In this document: piece by piece, positions 32,801-42,919 of the stretch
Position numbering within the stretch: the stretch's first letter is position 1
Layout of the letters: each line of letters begins with the position of its first letter
Source: Gigaspora rosea
Lineage: Eukaryota > Glomeromycota > Glomeromycetes > Diversisporales > Gigasporaceae
Direction: 5' to 3'
Assembly: GCA_003550325.1 (NCBI GenBank)
Contig: QKWP01000247.1
Coordinates: 187,087-251,086 of the forward strand
DNA length: 64,000 bases
Made by a program: the position numbers and the translations under genes
The notes under the pieces: model-generated
Database searches by the model: none
The model's input: only the letters and a program-made list of their open reading frames with translations
Told to the model about the DNA's origin: nothing

Positions 32801-33122
32801 ACGTTTTAAATTTCTCGAGAGAGTTAGTAAAATCAAAAATTTGCAAACGATTATTACCGTTATAGTGATCACGATAGCCACAAAAACCAACCCAGAATTT
32901 AATATTCGAATTATTACAGTTTATGTAATTAGCCACCTTTAATATATGCTCTTTCGCTGCTTCTATATAAGGAGACATAGAGCCTGTACAGTCCAAAACG
33001 AAGCAAAGATCCAAGTTCATTGAATTTTCAATATTAATGATTGCCTTTGACACATCATTTTCTCGGGATTTTTTTTTAATTTGGCCTGCTTCATCTTCGT
33101 AACGTTCTTCTAAAAGTTTCAT
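29877..33122 (-). CDS. vWA-alpha-kinase protein with Sel1 repeats
   Basis: A 1,081-residue ORF from ATG at 33122, preceded by an A-rich tract. Residues 36-245 form a von Willebrand A domain: MIDAS at D44-x-T-G-S48, VPEDVLGGL and IGDAPPHG. A YRYHDN repeat is inserted at about 170-194. Residues 345-533 form an atypical alpha-kinase: FSVGAERYAYFA, VIKKY (K373/K374), VEKY (E436), VYDLQG (D480), DPAIH (D494), then GKTNLGKNGI and H-x-C-x3-C zinc-site residues. This order matches Dictyostelium vwkA-type kinases. From residue 541, Sel1 repeats start, including seven identical copies. The frame ends at 29877 only because one C is missing in CTCCTATCCC near 29891-29896; restoring the phase continues the Sel1 series. 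Confidence 0.88.
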   Translation of the reverse strand: MKLLEERYEDEAGQIKKKSRENDVSKAIINIENSMNLDLCFVLDCTGSMSPYIEAAKEHILKVANYINCNNSNIKFWVGFCGYRDHYNGNNRLQIFDFTNSLEKFKTYITDKVESIRNDDVPEDVLGGLNAAITEMTWSNATRVLIHIGDAPPHGRRFNSFGGFDDSIFYRYHDNYRYHDNYRYHDNYRYHDNYPDGDPNGLTAESVLKKMQSKNILYYFGKINDFTDVMLNVFRKIIGEFPVFDLMTTGYNPDELVKKICKATSSAIFSSIALTTTLRNSKSIYSLQKKKLKINPHEPDWTTCPEKTGKLLCYVRPKTLAEVKDENFITKSSFIKQDIFFKLAPQPFSVGAERYAYFALDTSPGQTNKLVIKKYHDIQIGTIEKYLESVELSNIAYFFSTKFNIATERVGINKKVTFIGVKVLHNKTDNTYFSVEKYIDNTKFKKFNANSGLITEFHTILEAFAHFTYKYSEGYLLVYDLQGVDLHNEFMLTDPAIHCLDLSRFGKTNLGKNGIKKCFLAKHKCNDICKELKLSNDILEGNCYENGIGVEKDMKKAFEYYQKSADIGHADGIFNVGRCYENGIGVEKDMKKTFEYYQKSADIGHADGIFNVGRCYENGIGVEKDMKKTFEYYQKSADIGHADGIFNVGRCYENGIGVEKDMKKTFEYYQKSADIGHADGIFNVGRCYENGIGVEKDMKKTFEYYQKSADIGHADGIFNVGRCYENGIGVEKDMKKTFEYYQKSADIGHADGIFNVGRCYENGIGVEKDMKKTFEYYQKSADIGHADGIFNVGRCYENGIGVEKDMKKTFEYYQKSADIGHADGIYNVGRCYENGIGVEKNIKKAFEYYQRSANIEHADGIYHVGRYYENGIGVEKDINKAFEYYQKSADMRHADGMYNAGRCYENEIGVEKDIKKAFKYYQKSADIGHFDGIFNVIRCYENGIGVEKDKKKAFEYYQKSADTENADGIFNVGRCYENGIGVEKDLRKAFEYYQKSADIGHADGIFNVGRCYKNGIEVKKNTKKAFEYYQKSADIGHADGLFDVGRCFENGIGVEEDIKKASEYYQESGRCYENGIELKKT
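30663..31450. repeat. Seven identical 108-bp Sel1-coding tandem repeats
   Basis: The 108-bp period encodes a 36-residue Sel1 unit (MKKTFEYYQKSADIGHADGI variant). The seven units look base-for-base identical, while flanking units diverge, so this is a recent expansion or ongoing homogenisation. Copy number in the assembly may be collapsed. Confidence 0.85.
32541..32616. repeat. 18-bp minisatellite within the vWA domain
   Basis: About four copies of TATCATGATAGCGATAAT encode the hexapeptide YHDNYR. The repeat lies after the IGDAPPHG strand, in a loop where length variation would be tolerated. Confidence 0.85.
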
Positions 33123-33252
33123 ATTTTTTTTTTATAAACATCGATATATTCCAAACAATTAAATATTATATTAGTCCTCCTTTCCTGTTATGTACCCTAT
33201 AAAAAAAGTCGATCCGTGTTATATATTCTATGGTTTTTCTATAAATATTACC

Positions 33253-33341
33253 TAATTTTGTCGATAATGTTGCAGTTCCACAAATATTACATATTCACGG
33301 AATTTTATAATCTAATTTTGTCGATAATGTTGCAGTTCCAC
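33253..33341. repeat. 29-bp direct repeat upstream of the fusion gene
   Basis: TAATTTTGTCGATAATGTTG plus CAGTTCCAC occurs at 33253-33281 and 33313-33341, 60 bp apart and 130-220 bp upstream of the ATG. Could hold transcription-factor sites. No test possible here. Confidence 0.6.
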
Positions 33342-33344
33342 GGA

Positions 33345-36300
33345 GTTTTCACAAAAAATATAGAAATCTTCGGAAAAAATGTTTACAGTGTTAGTCAATT
33401 GTGTCACGTTTATATAAACAACAAATTTGTCCAAAATAAACTAAATTTAACACGGAATTAGTTGTAATTTTGTTACTGTATTCGAACTTTAAAGATCAAA
33501 AGGAACGTAAGAGATACTTTTCTAGCTACCAAATTTCTTGCAAGATCTGTTGTAACTTCGATGTTCAATCAAACGTTAAATTTATACAATTTATGTTTTT
33601 ATTTAATATCATTAGTTGTATTAGGCAGGAAAATGGTTAATAGTAGTGTTTGAATCCGGATTAATAAATTCGGACGTATACGGATATAAAGAGGATAGCG
33701 GATATTTTTTTGAGAAGCAGATATTAATCTGAATTTTAAACTTGTAAATCCGTGATAATCTCGGATAATGATATCAGAATCTATTGAAAACTATTTTAAT
33801 CAATTTAAATCAAACAATCATTATTTTAGATCGTGTTTTATCGCTTCAACAAATGGTCGACCATCACATAGAAATCTACAAAATTTAAGACATTTTTTGC
33901 GAATCAATCTGAATTTCTTGCTTGCAAATAAAATTTACAGATTTCTCTCTTATTTGCATTTTTCTTAGATTATATCTAGTAAAACACAAGGACTGGGTCA
34001 TTCGTACAGCTGAATAACTGTGGTTATCTCAAACTTTATTTCATGTTATAAAACAGCTAATAATAAAAACTACAAAAAAACTTTATCTTTTTAAAACCAT
34101 AGTTAAATAATATAAAATTTGTTTTCATTATCTATACTTCTTAGAAGCTTTAGCTAAATAATTTTAATGTTATTTTTTTTAGTTTTTTTTTTTCATACTA
34201 TGAAAAACCCTTTGTTGAAACGGAATTGTAGTACTCGATTATAATAAATTATAATAAATGTAGAGTAATAAGAGAACTGCTGTATTGGAACTGTGACTTG
34301 TCCTATAATAAAGATAAACCAATCTTGGCTTTGTAAAGTAAAAACTTTCACTGTGTTCCATGCGGTGTACCCGATATGGCTTAATCTTGTCAAATCGTAC
34401 CACCTCACACCATTGGGTATATTGTGTGATATTGTTTGTTTTAAACAGTTCGTTCGCCACTCAGTTGTCTCCGACAGCAGTAATTTAAAAAGAGCGATAA
34501 AACATTTGCCATTCTAATCGTATACGTGATAAATTACAATTCTTTTAGAGCCAAATTTCTATATTGAAAACTTAAAATTTCACATCAGGATTTTACTCTG
34601 CAGCACTTATGTCAGAACTTGGTGAGTTTTTTAAAAAAATTCCTTTACAGAAAGTTATAGCGATTCAAAAAATTCAATTCAGTATAATTTTTTACCCTGT
34701 AAAATTTTTTTATTTATATATTCTGACTTTAATTACATCATTTTAATATCGAACTGGAATTTGCATTGTATTTTTAGTACTCATAACAGTTGCAATGCAG
34801 ATAGTTTGTACTTGTAATTCACAAATGCAATATCTCAAACAATATCTTCATAAAAAGAATTCTTTTCTGGAATTCCAAGAAAATTTAGATCGTACATTTC
34901 TGCACAAAAAATAAATAAATAAATAATAAAATTATAAAAAAGATTAATTTATATGTGCAAAAAAAGTTGATTACAATCAATCTAGTCCACACATGTATAT
35001 ATTCCATTACACTGCTTATCCGTATATAGCAAAGATTGACCAGAGCGAAACGGAGGACCCATACGATTTTGATGTATTTATTATAAAAATTAGCAAAAAC
35101 GTAGTGTCAGCATTTTCCATTTGTAACGCCCCTGAAAATTTTGATCTGCAATATACATGACCAAATCTTTCAGGGGTTGTATCCATTAATCGAGAGCTCC
35201 GAACCTATACCAGTTTCAGGTTCCTAGTAAATTAGATAGCAAATCAGCTAATTGGCATGAGAAGATTATGACTTTTGCATTAAAGTTTAAAATAAACTAT
35301 TAGAACTGTAAAAGATCGTTGTTGGATCAAGAAAGCATTTGATTTGATAAGTCTTGAAACGCTGATGGACCCTGTTACTTAAGTCGAATGTTCTTAAAAT
35401 AATATATAATTCAATTGAAATTCTTAGGGCATAGATAATACATAGGAGTACTTTCGTGTGGTTTGCATTATTTTCAATTGAAATTAATATTATTTATACA
35501 GTTTAAAGTACCTTTTTTTAAAAAAAAACAATAAAATAAAATTACACATAATAAAATAAAAAAAGCTTATATAGAAAGTTTTATTATTTTAACTCTTATA
35601 CTTTAAAAAGTTAGAATAGTAGCAACTTCTCAGAAATGGATAAATAGTGACACAAATAATGACACTGCTATGCTGACTTTTTTAAATATAAGAGTTAAAG
35701 ATGTTTATTAACAATAGGTCCTATAACTCTAATAAGCCTTTTTTATACAATTCTTATTTTATTGAGTCCTTTTGTTTTGAAAAAGCAATTTAAATTGTAT
35801 AAATAATGTACAATCCAGTTGAAAATACTGTAATAATAAATCATATGAAAGTCCTTCCATAAATTCCCTAATATTGCCTTATAAGTGTACGGATAGCTTT
35901 TACAAATCGGCAATATAAATCGTAGTTGCAAAAATAAACTGGTAAATGTATAAAATAAATTGCTTGCAGAATTAGCTGTTAACATAATAACCATAGCTTG
36001 TAATGATCTAATGTAACTAATATATGTTAATCAACTTTACAATATATTACATTTTAATTGGAAAATGAATATTGCTAATAGACTTATGTAAGATTGAAAT
36101 TCTTAACCAATTTGAGTGAATTTACAACTTCGTTTCAATTCAAGCGCGTTTAGAATCTGCGAAATTCTATTTCGAATACAATGAATGCAAAAAATGTGTA
36201 TTCATGCAGTGAATGCAGGTTTTAAAATTCCTGAGATACATGTCATATATTTGCTTCATTCCGAAATCTCTTGTATTTTGTTAATATTTTATGATAGCTT

Positions 36301-36685
36301 TTATCTAATGCTACAAATTTTGACTGGACGATATTAGTTTATCATAATTGGTTTTATAATAGTCAAATATACAACCAAATAACATTCTTATTGAAAGCAT
36401 AAAACGAATATATGTGACATTAATATAATATAAATGATGTAAAATTATGCGATTTGGTGTGATTTGTTTATTGCATTTGCAAAATGATTTATTTTTGATC
36501 AAATTTGTAAGTCCAATTGCGCGATTGAACAACCCGATTTTTAGCACGTATAACTATGCCTAACAAGATTATGAAAATGACGTGTTCATATTGAATTTTG
36601 ACTTAGAAATCACTTAACAATAGGATGTTCAATAAACTATTTAATAAAGCATAGTTAGGGTCCAACAATTTATTAACAATTAAAT
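33345..36685. other. Gene-free stretch
   Basis: No supportable gene. A small foldback lies at 35121-35180: GTAACGCCCCTGAAA pairs with TTTCAGGGGTTGTA. Short ORFs (for example 34193-34517) overlap on both strands and have no domain. Confidence 0.4.
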
Positions 36686-36689
36686 TTTT

Positions 36690-37263
36690 TTTTAACATGA
36701 TCAACTTTCTTTATTCCTTAATATTGTGGTGTGGTTGGATCAATTAAAGTTTATATTAATAATAGAACACAATTGAAAAATTTGGAAAACAAAATCTTAA
36801 TTTTGATTCTGAGGCATTTTTACCAATTTTTAGGTTAGCTTATAATGCTGCCTCAAAAAAATTTAATAATTATGTTTTAAATTACTTCTCTTATGCACTT
36901 TTTAGAGCACTGCAAATATTTAATCCAAAATTTATTATCTAAAGATATTTTTTCTATAGTACTTCAAATTTTTAGATCCTTTATATGAAATTCTTTAAAA
37001 ATGGGTTAGATATTGTAGTTTAGATCCATTTTCAATAAAGTATTCAAATCTCAAAAAATGTGGACAAAAATTTTCTTATATAATTTTTTTTGTGCCAAAT
37101 TGCTTTAGATTATATTTGGTTACTCCTTTTATTATATAGTGTAGAATGTAGTTTTTCTGTTTATAATAATCTTTCAAATAAAGAAAGAAAAAATTTAAGA
37201 CAGAATTCTCTACAAATGCTTAATATTTATATTATAATTATTCAGAATTTTCATTTTAAATAG
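36690..37263 (+). pseudogene. hAT transposase C-terminal fossil
   Basis: Readable blocks on the plus strand are NLNFDSEAFLPIFRLAYNAA with SYALFRALQIFNP (36794-36942), and near the end VECSFSVYNNLSNKERKNLR and QNSLQMLNIY. The last matches the hAT dimerisation-domain motif (SxERxFS-x-NxxSxxRxxL). Frames are broken repeatedly. It abuts the CACTG element but is outside its ends. Confidence 0.55.
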
Positions 37264-37689
37264 TTTTTAAATAGAATTAATAAAATTGAATTAAAAATCT
37301 TGCTTAAAATAGGTAAAGTTTCACTGGTCGAAATCAAAAATATTACTCTAGTATCATCTAAAAATCGCCTATAAAGATTGCAGGCCAATATGATGCAGAT
37401 TGATAGGGGATCAAAATAGCTGATAGGCTGCTAATTTAGGAAAATTTGTTGCATATCAGTTATAAGTCAGTAAAAAATATTCATATATCCATATGAAGAT
37501 TAGTGAAATTATAAAGAAGATACAAGGCAGATATTTAGATTGATACTTTGGTGATAAATTCACGATTAGATAAATCGTAAAAAGATATTGTATTGGCTAT
37601 TTTACAAAATTTTTTCATAATTTATACGATATTGTACTGATATATTGGTTATTCTTTAACATATCGTCTTTATTCTTTAGAACAATTTT

Positions 37690-37790
37690 GGTCGATATTT
37701 GAATAATATCTGGCTTATATTTGAATAACATTTGGCTGATATTGAATAATATTTGGCCAATATTTGAATAATATTTGGCTGATAGTTAGC
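37690..37790. repeat. Subterminal repeat array
   Basis: About five degenerate copies of GATATTTGAATAATATTTGG in tandem, near the left end of the CACTG element. Confidence 0.6.
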
Positions 37791-37899
37791 AATTTTTAAT
37801 ATGATTAGTTATATATTTAAAAAACTCATAGTAATCAGTTCTTAAAATTTAAAGTATATTTTACCAATATTATATATCATCTTTTTATTATTAATAAAA

Positions 37900-37993
37900 T
37901 ATCACCTTTGGTGATAGCAGACCGATAGGCTATAGGCTTAAACTAAATTTTAAAGTCTATAGTCTATCGGTCTGCTATCGCCAAAGGCAATAG
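37900..37993. repeat. 94-bp hairpin whose arms are themselves mini-hairpins
   Basis: Outer arms (GATAGCAGACCGATAGGCTA and its near-complement) fold together. Each outer end also folds locally: TATCACC-TTT-GGTGATA on the left, and CTATCGCC-AAA-GGCAATAG (one mismatch) on the right. Confidence 0.7.
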
Positions 37994-38109
37994 TTGATAA
38001 TATTTGTACAATTGCTATTTAACTACCAATTATATTTATATACACATTGGCCGATTGGCTGATATTTATATTATTTTACTGATTATATATTAAATGTTGT
38101 TATATTCTG

Positions 38110-40160
38110 ATAAAAACGTTATTTTAAAATTAAAAAACACAATAACAGATACATATAATAAAAAACTAATTTATCCCTTCTTTTCGATCTTTTCGCTTTC
38201 TTTTTATTATATTTTTTTTTTGCGTCCTTTATTCCTTTTTTTACTTTCAACTCCGCTCTCTAATCCTAAATTGAAAACCTTTCTGACAATGTACGATACC
38301 CAACTTTACTAAGAATTCGGTCCTAATGCATTCCAAATTTACAAAAATTTGAAATCCAGCAAGATTGCGAATCTATCAAAGTCCCGAAGCCCAAATACCA
38401 ACATTCCAAGATTGCTGAAATTCCATTACACTACCCTCAGTTCCAAAATATTAACCCATCCGAAATTTCGAGATCGCAGCTTCACCACATACTTTGCTGA
38501 ACCGAATTCGCTCTATAGAAAAAAAAGAGAAAGTTTTAAGTGAAAAGACACGTCCCAGACCTTTAAACGAAAAATAACAGAACTCTATTATTATCGTTAC
38601 AAATGGAACAAAGAACCTGAATTCGAATTCTATACTCAAGACCCTTTTTTAGCCCTAAAAAGTTGATCAATAAAAGAACCTGATTCCTGAAACAAGAAAA
38701 GAAAGAATTAGTTAAAATAATATCCCAAATGAAAAAAAAGAAGATAAAGAAAATAACAAATACTTATCTGATATCTGGACAATCCATATAATACCGGCAA
38801 GTTGGTTACAACAGCGACTTTCCTGATCCAAACTTCTAATCAGTCAAGAACAAACCAGCTAGGTCTAACCCATACCACCAATCCCAAGAACATAGCACTC
38901 AAAAGAAATACCGGTCAATGATACTTAGTGTGATAAAGAAATTATACACATATAAGAAAATTTACAAAAAAAAAAGTTCACACAAAAAGATGTCCTGACC
39001 CTTGCACAAAAAATGGAAATTTTACCATTATCGCTATGAGGGGAACAAGAGAAGAACCTGATCAAGAATTCTCTTTTCCCAAGATTCACTGTTACTAATT
39101 CCAATTCGATGACCCTTGCCTCAGAAGATTCGATAAATTCAATCTGCTAGTACCTTCGATCAAGACCAAGAAAGAATTAATTAAAGAGTCCCAAATCTGA
39201 AAAGCAAGACCAAGAATTAGTTAGAAGCATATCCAAATAGAAACAAGAGAAAAAATATAAAGATTTATATTTATCTTTCAAACCCAGAGCCCAAAGAAAG
39301 TAGTCTGGTACCATTCCAAAGGCTTTCAAAATAATGCGAATGGCCAAGACAAAGGAAATTAAGTCGATCATTAAAAAAAAAAAAGATTACATTTTAGTGT
39401 TATTCATACAAAATACAGATCAATGAGCAAAAATCTATATTTATCTCAAAGTCGACCAAAACGCAAGAAGAATCTCCAATATTATCGAAAGGCCCAGTGC
39501 TAAGTTTCAGACCTAGAAAAGGTCATAACAAAGATCTTGCTAAGTACCGCAACTCCAACCCTGATTCAACGACAAGTGCTTCACATTATCCCAGTATAAG
39601 GTTCAAGCACCAAGACCCTACAAACGAAGAATAAAGGACTAAGGCCTAAATTTGGACCAGGAACCCTAATTGTTATATTGAATTAGCAAACTAATGCATA
39701 AATTCAAACCCAAGAAAATGTCCAACATCTAGCGAAATAATTATTTAACAGAATAAATATTTTTATAAGACCATGACCACCTTGTACCAATAAAAATCAA
39801 ACCAAGACCCACGAAGCTACTCTAAATAACTGAATCCACGAAAAGTCAAATGATCGAAAACCCACAAATCAACATCAAGAAGAATGCCAAAACGAAACCT
39901 AAAGAACAAAGAACTACGTAGATGAAAAACCTTGTAGCAATATAACAAAGAAAAAGATGAATACTAAAAAAAACAACACCTACCTCGACAATGTAAAACA
40001 ATACTAATGACGAACTAAGAAAATCCAAATGTGAAAGAAAACACCAAAAAATGTCAACACTGAAATGAATAACCAACGAAGACCTTTACACTGACTATAA
40101 CGAAGAAGTCTATGAACTCTTAAAACAACAACAGTTCTAAGTTCGATGCCCTATATATAA
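38110..40160. other. Compositionally distinct interior of the CACTG element
   Basis: This interior is markedly less AT-rich than its surroundings and rich in CCAAGA/AAGACC on the plus strand. It has many short open stretches but no convincing protein. It could be captured host sequence (an eroded or spliced gene fragment) or a non-coding transcript. Source unknown. Confidence 0.35.
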
Positions 40161-41241
40161 AGAAAAAAAAGAGTTATAAACCGAAAAAAAATTTTTAATT
40201 TTAATATTACACATGATCTTCTAGTGTAATGTAGTGACTAGTTCTATAATCATGACTGACTATAACTTGTGACCAAAACTAGGAATCAGAACTGCGAAAA
40301 ATTTATATCAATGATTAATCGTATTACTTACTTCGAAGCCACGAAGTATTCAATGAACAATTCAAACACTCTCATGGAATTCGAAAATAAGTCCAGGAGA
40401 ATATTAGAAAAATAAATCAATCAACCAAATATCGGCTTAAAATTAGTTTAAAAAAAATAAATTAATAGAATCTGTTAAATATCTTTGCATAATGTATAAT
40501 ATTATAAATATATCAGTATATATCATAATGTATTGGTTAAATTAAAGATTAAATAGAGATAATTAATAAAATCAGTAAAATATCTTTTATTAATATATAT
40601 AATCAGAAATATATCAAAAAATGAAAATAGAAAAGTAAATTAATCAACCATATATCGGCTTAAAATTAGTTTAAAAAAAATAAATTAATAGAATCAGCAA
40701 TATATCATTAAGAAGTATATAATATTACCAATTTATCATTATATATCAATATAAAATAATAAAATATCGGCATAAATTTTGATTATAATTAGCAGCTTAA
40801 CTACTCAGTATTATATCTTCTCATAATATAGTTGTTCATTAGAATATCGGTTTATATCGTAAGTCAATATTTAGTTGTTATATCAACCTTAATAATATCG
40901 GCCTTTTTTTGGTTTATATTTTAAAAAATTGATATGCCAACAAGATATTGGGGAGCAGATATTTATATGGTTATATTAATTAGTTGAATATCTTTTACCC
41001 GATTTTATAATATTTGTTTTGTTACATATTGCCTATAATCTTCTTAATATCAACCAATCATATTAAAAAATTTTGACCAGTGTTTTATTTTTTGTTAATT
41101 GAATAAATTAAAATTTTTATTCAAATAAATGAAAATATATCAAAATTTTTATTTGAAATAAATTGAAATTTTTACAAAATTAGACTAAAATTTTGCTTTA
41201 ATCCTGGTCTAGACACTTTTGCAATAATATGACAATCATAT

Positions 41242-42596
41242 ACAGTGATCGGAAGTAAATCACCGGAAATTTTATAGGTAACACATAAGAGGCCAAATTT
41301 TACGTACGATTTTTATTTTATTATATTTTATATAATTACAAAATAATTATATAAAATAAAATAAAATATTTATATTTACATTCCTAAAAAAAAAAAACCC
41401 TGGGTTATTTAATATTTACAGTACCATCCTCGGGCTTTATATATTGTCTTTACTCGATTTGGCATACTACAGATAAGTGAACGAATATATTCAATTGATA
41501 AGTTATACCATTCCTCTTCTATAATTTTAACTAATTCTTCTAACTTTGTAGGCATGGGTTTTCTGTTACGAACTGCAGAATCAAGACGTTCCCAAAGATT
41601 TTCAATCGGGTTAAGATCAGGGCTATACGGTGCCCAATTTAATATATTAAAATTATGCGAATTCATCCACCATTCTGAATATGTAGATGTATGAATAGAA
41701 GCCAAATCTTGTTGAAAAATTAAATTTATTTCACCATGATGTTTTTCCATTAAAGAATTTGCCCAAGGAATAAAATATTTTGCAAGAATATCAACATAAC
41801 TATCCGAATTCATATTACCCTTAATTCTTACTAACGGTCCAACGCCCCACCAACAAAAACAGCCCCAAAACATTACAGAACCACCACCAAACTTCATAGT
41901 CGTATTTATACAATCTTTATGATATTTTTCATTAACTCGACGCCAAGTTCTTTCACGACCATCTGCTTTGTGAAGACAAAACCTTGACTCGTCCGTAAAA
42001 ACAACCATTTGCCATTCATTTACCCATTTTAAATGTTCACGGCACCATTTTTTTCGCTCCAGTGCTTTTCTTTTGTCTAAAAGAGGTTTTCGACAGGCGA
42101 CACAGTTTCTCCAACCTAAATTGTGGAGGTACTTTCGAATAGTTTTGGTGGTAAGCGTCGTATCATGTTGGACGTTGAATTCGTTAGTGATGACAGCCAA
42201 GGGTTCCTTCCGATTTTTTTTTGTAATACGAACTAAAGAGCGTTTGTCACGCGCAGAGAGAGCTTCGGGGCGACCAGGGCGTTTGTTCGGATGCTCTGAG
42301 CCTGTCTCTTCATATCGCTTAACAGTGTCATACACCGTTGATTTCGGGAGATCAAAAACTTTTGCAATGTCAAGTGGTTTAACACCACACAGGTAAGCGC
42401 CGGCAATACGGCTTCGTTGTTCTAGGCTTAATTCTTGGCGGGAGGGTTTTTTTATCATCAAAAACAATTAAAATTGTGTGTTAAAAAAAAAACACAAGTG
42501 AAAAAAGACGTATGTACGTTAAAAAAAAGATTATCATACGTATATGAAATTCCCGGTAGATCTGGAAATTTCCGGTGATTTACTTCCGATCACTGT
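41242..42596. mobile_element. Tc1-like transposon
   Basis: 31-bp terminal inverted repeats beginning ACAGTGATCGGAAGTAAATC are present at 41242 and, complemented, ending at 42596. TA precedes the left end (41241-41242). The right flank falls into the N gap. One intact transposase lies between them. Confidence 0.9.
41409..42467 (-). CDS. Tc1/mariner-family transposase, apparently intact
   Basis: An uninterrupted 352-residue ORF. Residues of about 10-110 hold paired helix-turn-helix motifs (LSLEQRSRIAGAYLCGVKPL, KVFDLPKSTVYDTVKRY) with a GRPEALS hook between them. The catalytic triad is visible as D in VVFTDESRF, D in IFQQDLASIH, and E in the motif YSPDLNPIENLWE, consistent with DD34E Tc1 enzymes. 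It cuts and pastes its own DNA at TA sites in the nucleus. Length is typical (about 340-350). Perfect TIRs and an intact frame suggest recent activity. Start chosen at ATG 42467, with a second ATG three codons later. Confidence 0.93.
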   Translation of the reverse strand: MFLMIKKPSRQELSLEQRSRIAGAYLCGVKPLDIAKVFDLPKSTVYDTVKRYEETGSEHPNKRPGRPEALSARDKRSLVRITKKNRKEPLAVITNEFNVQHDTTLTTKTIRKYLHNLGWRNCVACRKPLLDKRKALERKKWCREHLKWVNEWQMVVFTDESRFCLHKADGRERTWRRVNEKYHKDCINTTMKFGGGSVMFWGCFCWWGVGPLVRIKGNMNSDSYVDILAKYFIPWANSLMEKHHGEINLIFQQDLASIHTSTYSEWWMNSHNFNILNWAPYSPDLNPIENLWERLDSAVRNRKPMPTKLEELVKIIEEEWYNLSIEYIRSLICSMPNRVKTIYKARGWYCKY

Positions 42597-42919
42597 NNNN
42601 NNNNNNNNNNNNNNNNNNNNNNNNNNNNNNNNNNNNNNNNNNNNNNNNNNNNNNNNNNNNNNNNNNNNNNNNNNNNNNNNNNNNNNNNNNNNNNNNNNNN
42701 NNNNNNNNNNNNNNNNNNNNNNNNNNNNNNNNNNNNNNNNNNNNNNNNNNNNNNNNNNNNNNNNNNNNNNNNNNNNNNNNNNNNNNNNNNNNNNNNNNNN
42801 NNNNNNNNNNNNNNNNNNNNNNNNNNNNNNNNNNNNNNNNNNNNNNNNNNNNNNNNNNNNNNNNNNNNNNNNNNNNNNNNNNNNNNNNNNNNNNNNNNNN
42901 NNNNNNNNNNNNNNNNNNN
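42597..42919. other. Assembly gap (323 N)
   Basis: All N. It begins exactly at the right terminus of the Tc1-like element, so a repeat copy probably broke the assembly. Confidence 0.99.

Larger units (their letters stand above)
37322..41082. mobile_element. CACTG-ended non-autonomous element (CACTA/EnSpm-like)
   Basis: The left end CACTGGTCGAAAT matches the complement of the right end ATTTTGACCAGTG in 12 of 13 bases. Both are flanked by TTT, a possible 3-bp target duplication. Both subterminal regions are densely repetitive: TTTGAATAATATTTGGC-like units at 37690-37790, and ATATCGGCTTAAAATTAG twice near 40430 and 40650. This is the organisation known for EnSpm/CACTA elements. No transposase is recognisable. 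Confidence 0.55.

Noticed and set aside
34193..34517. Short ORFs on both strands
   Set aside because: Mutually overlapping with no recognisable motif; consistent with chance.
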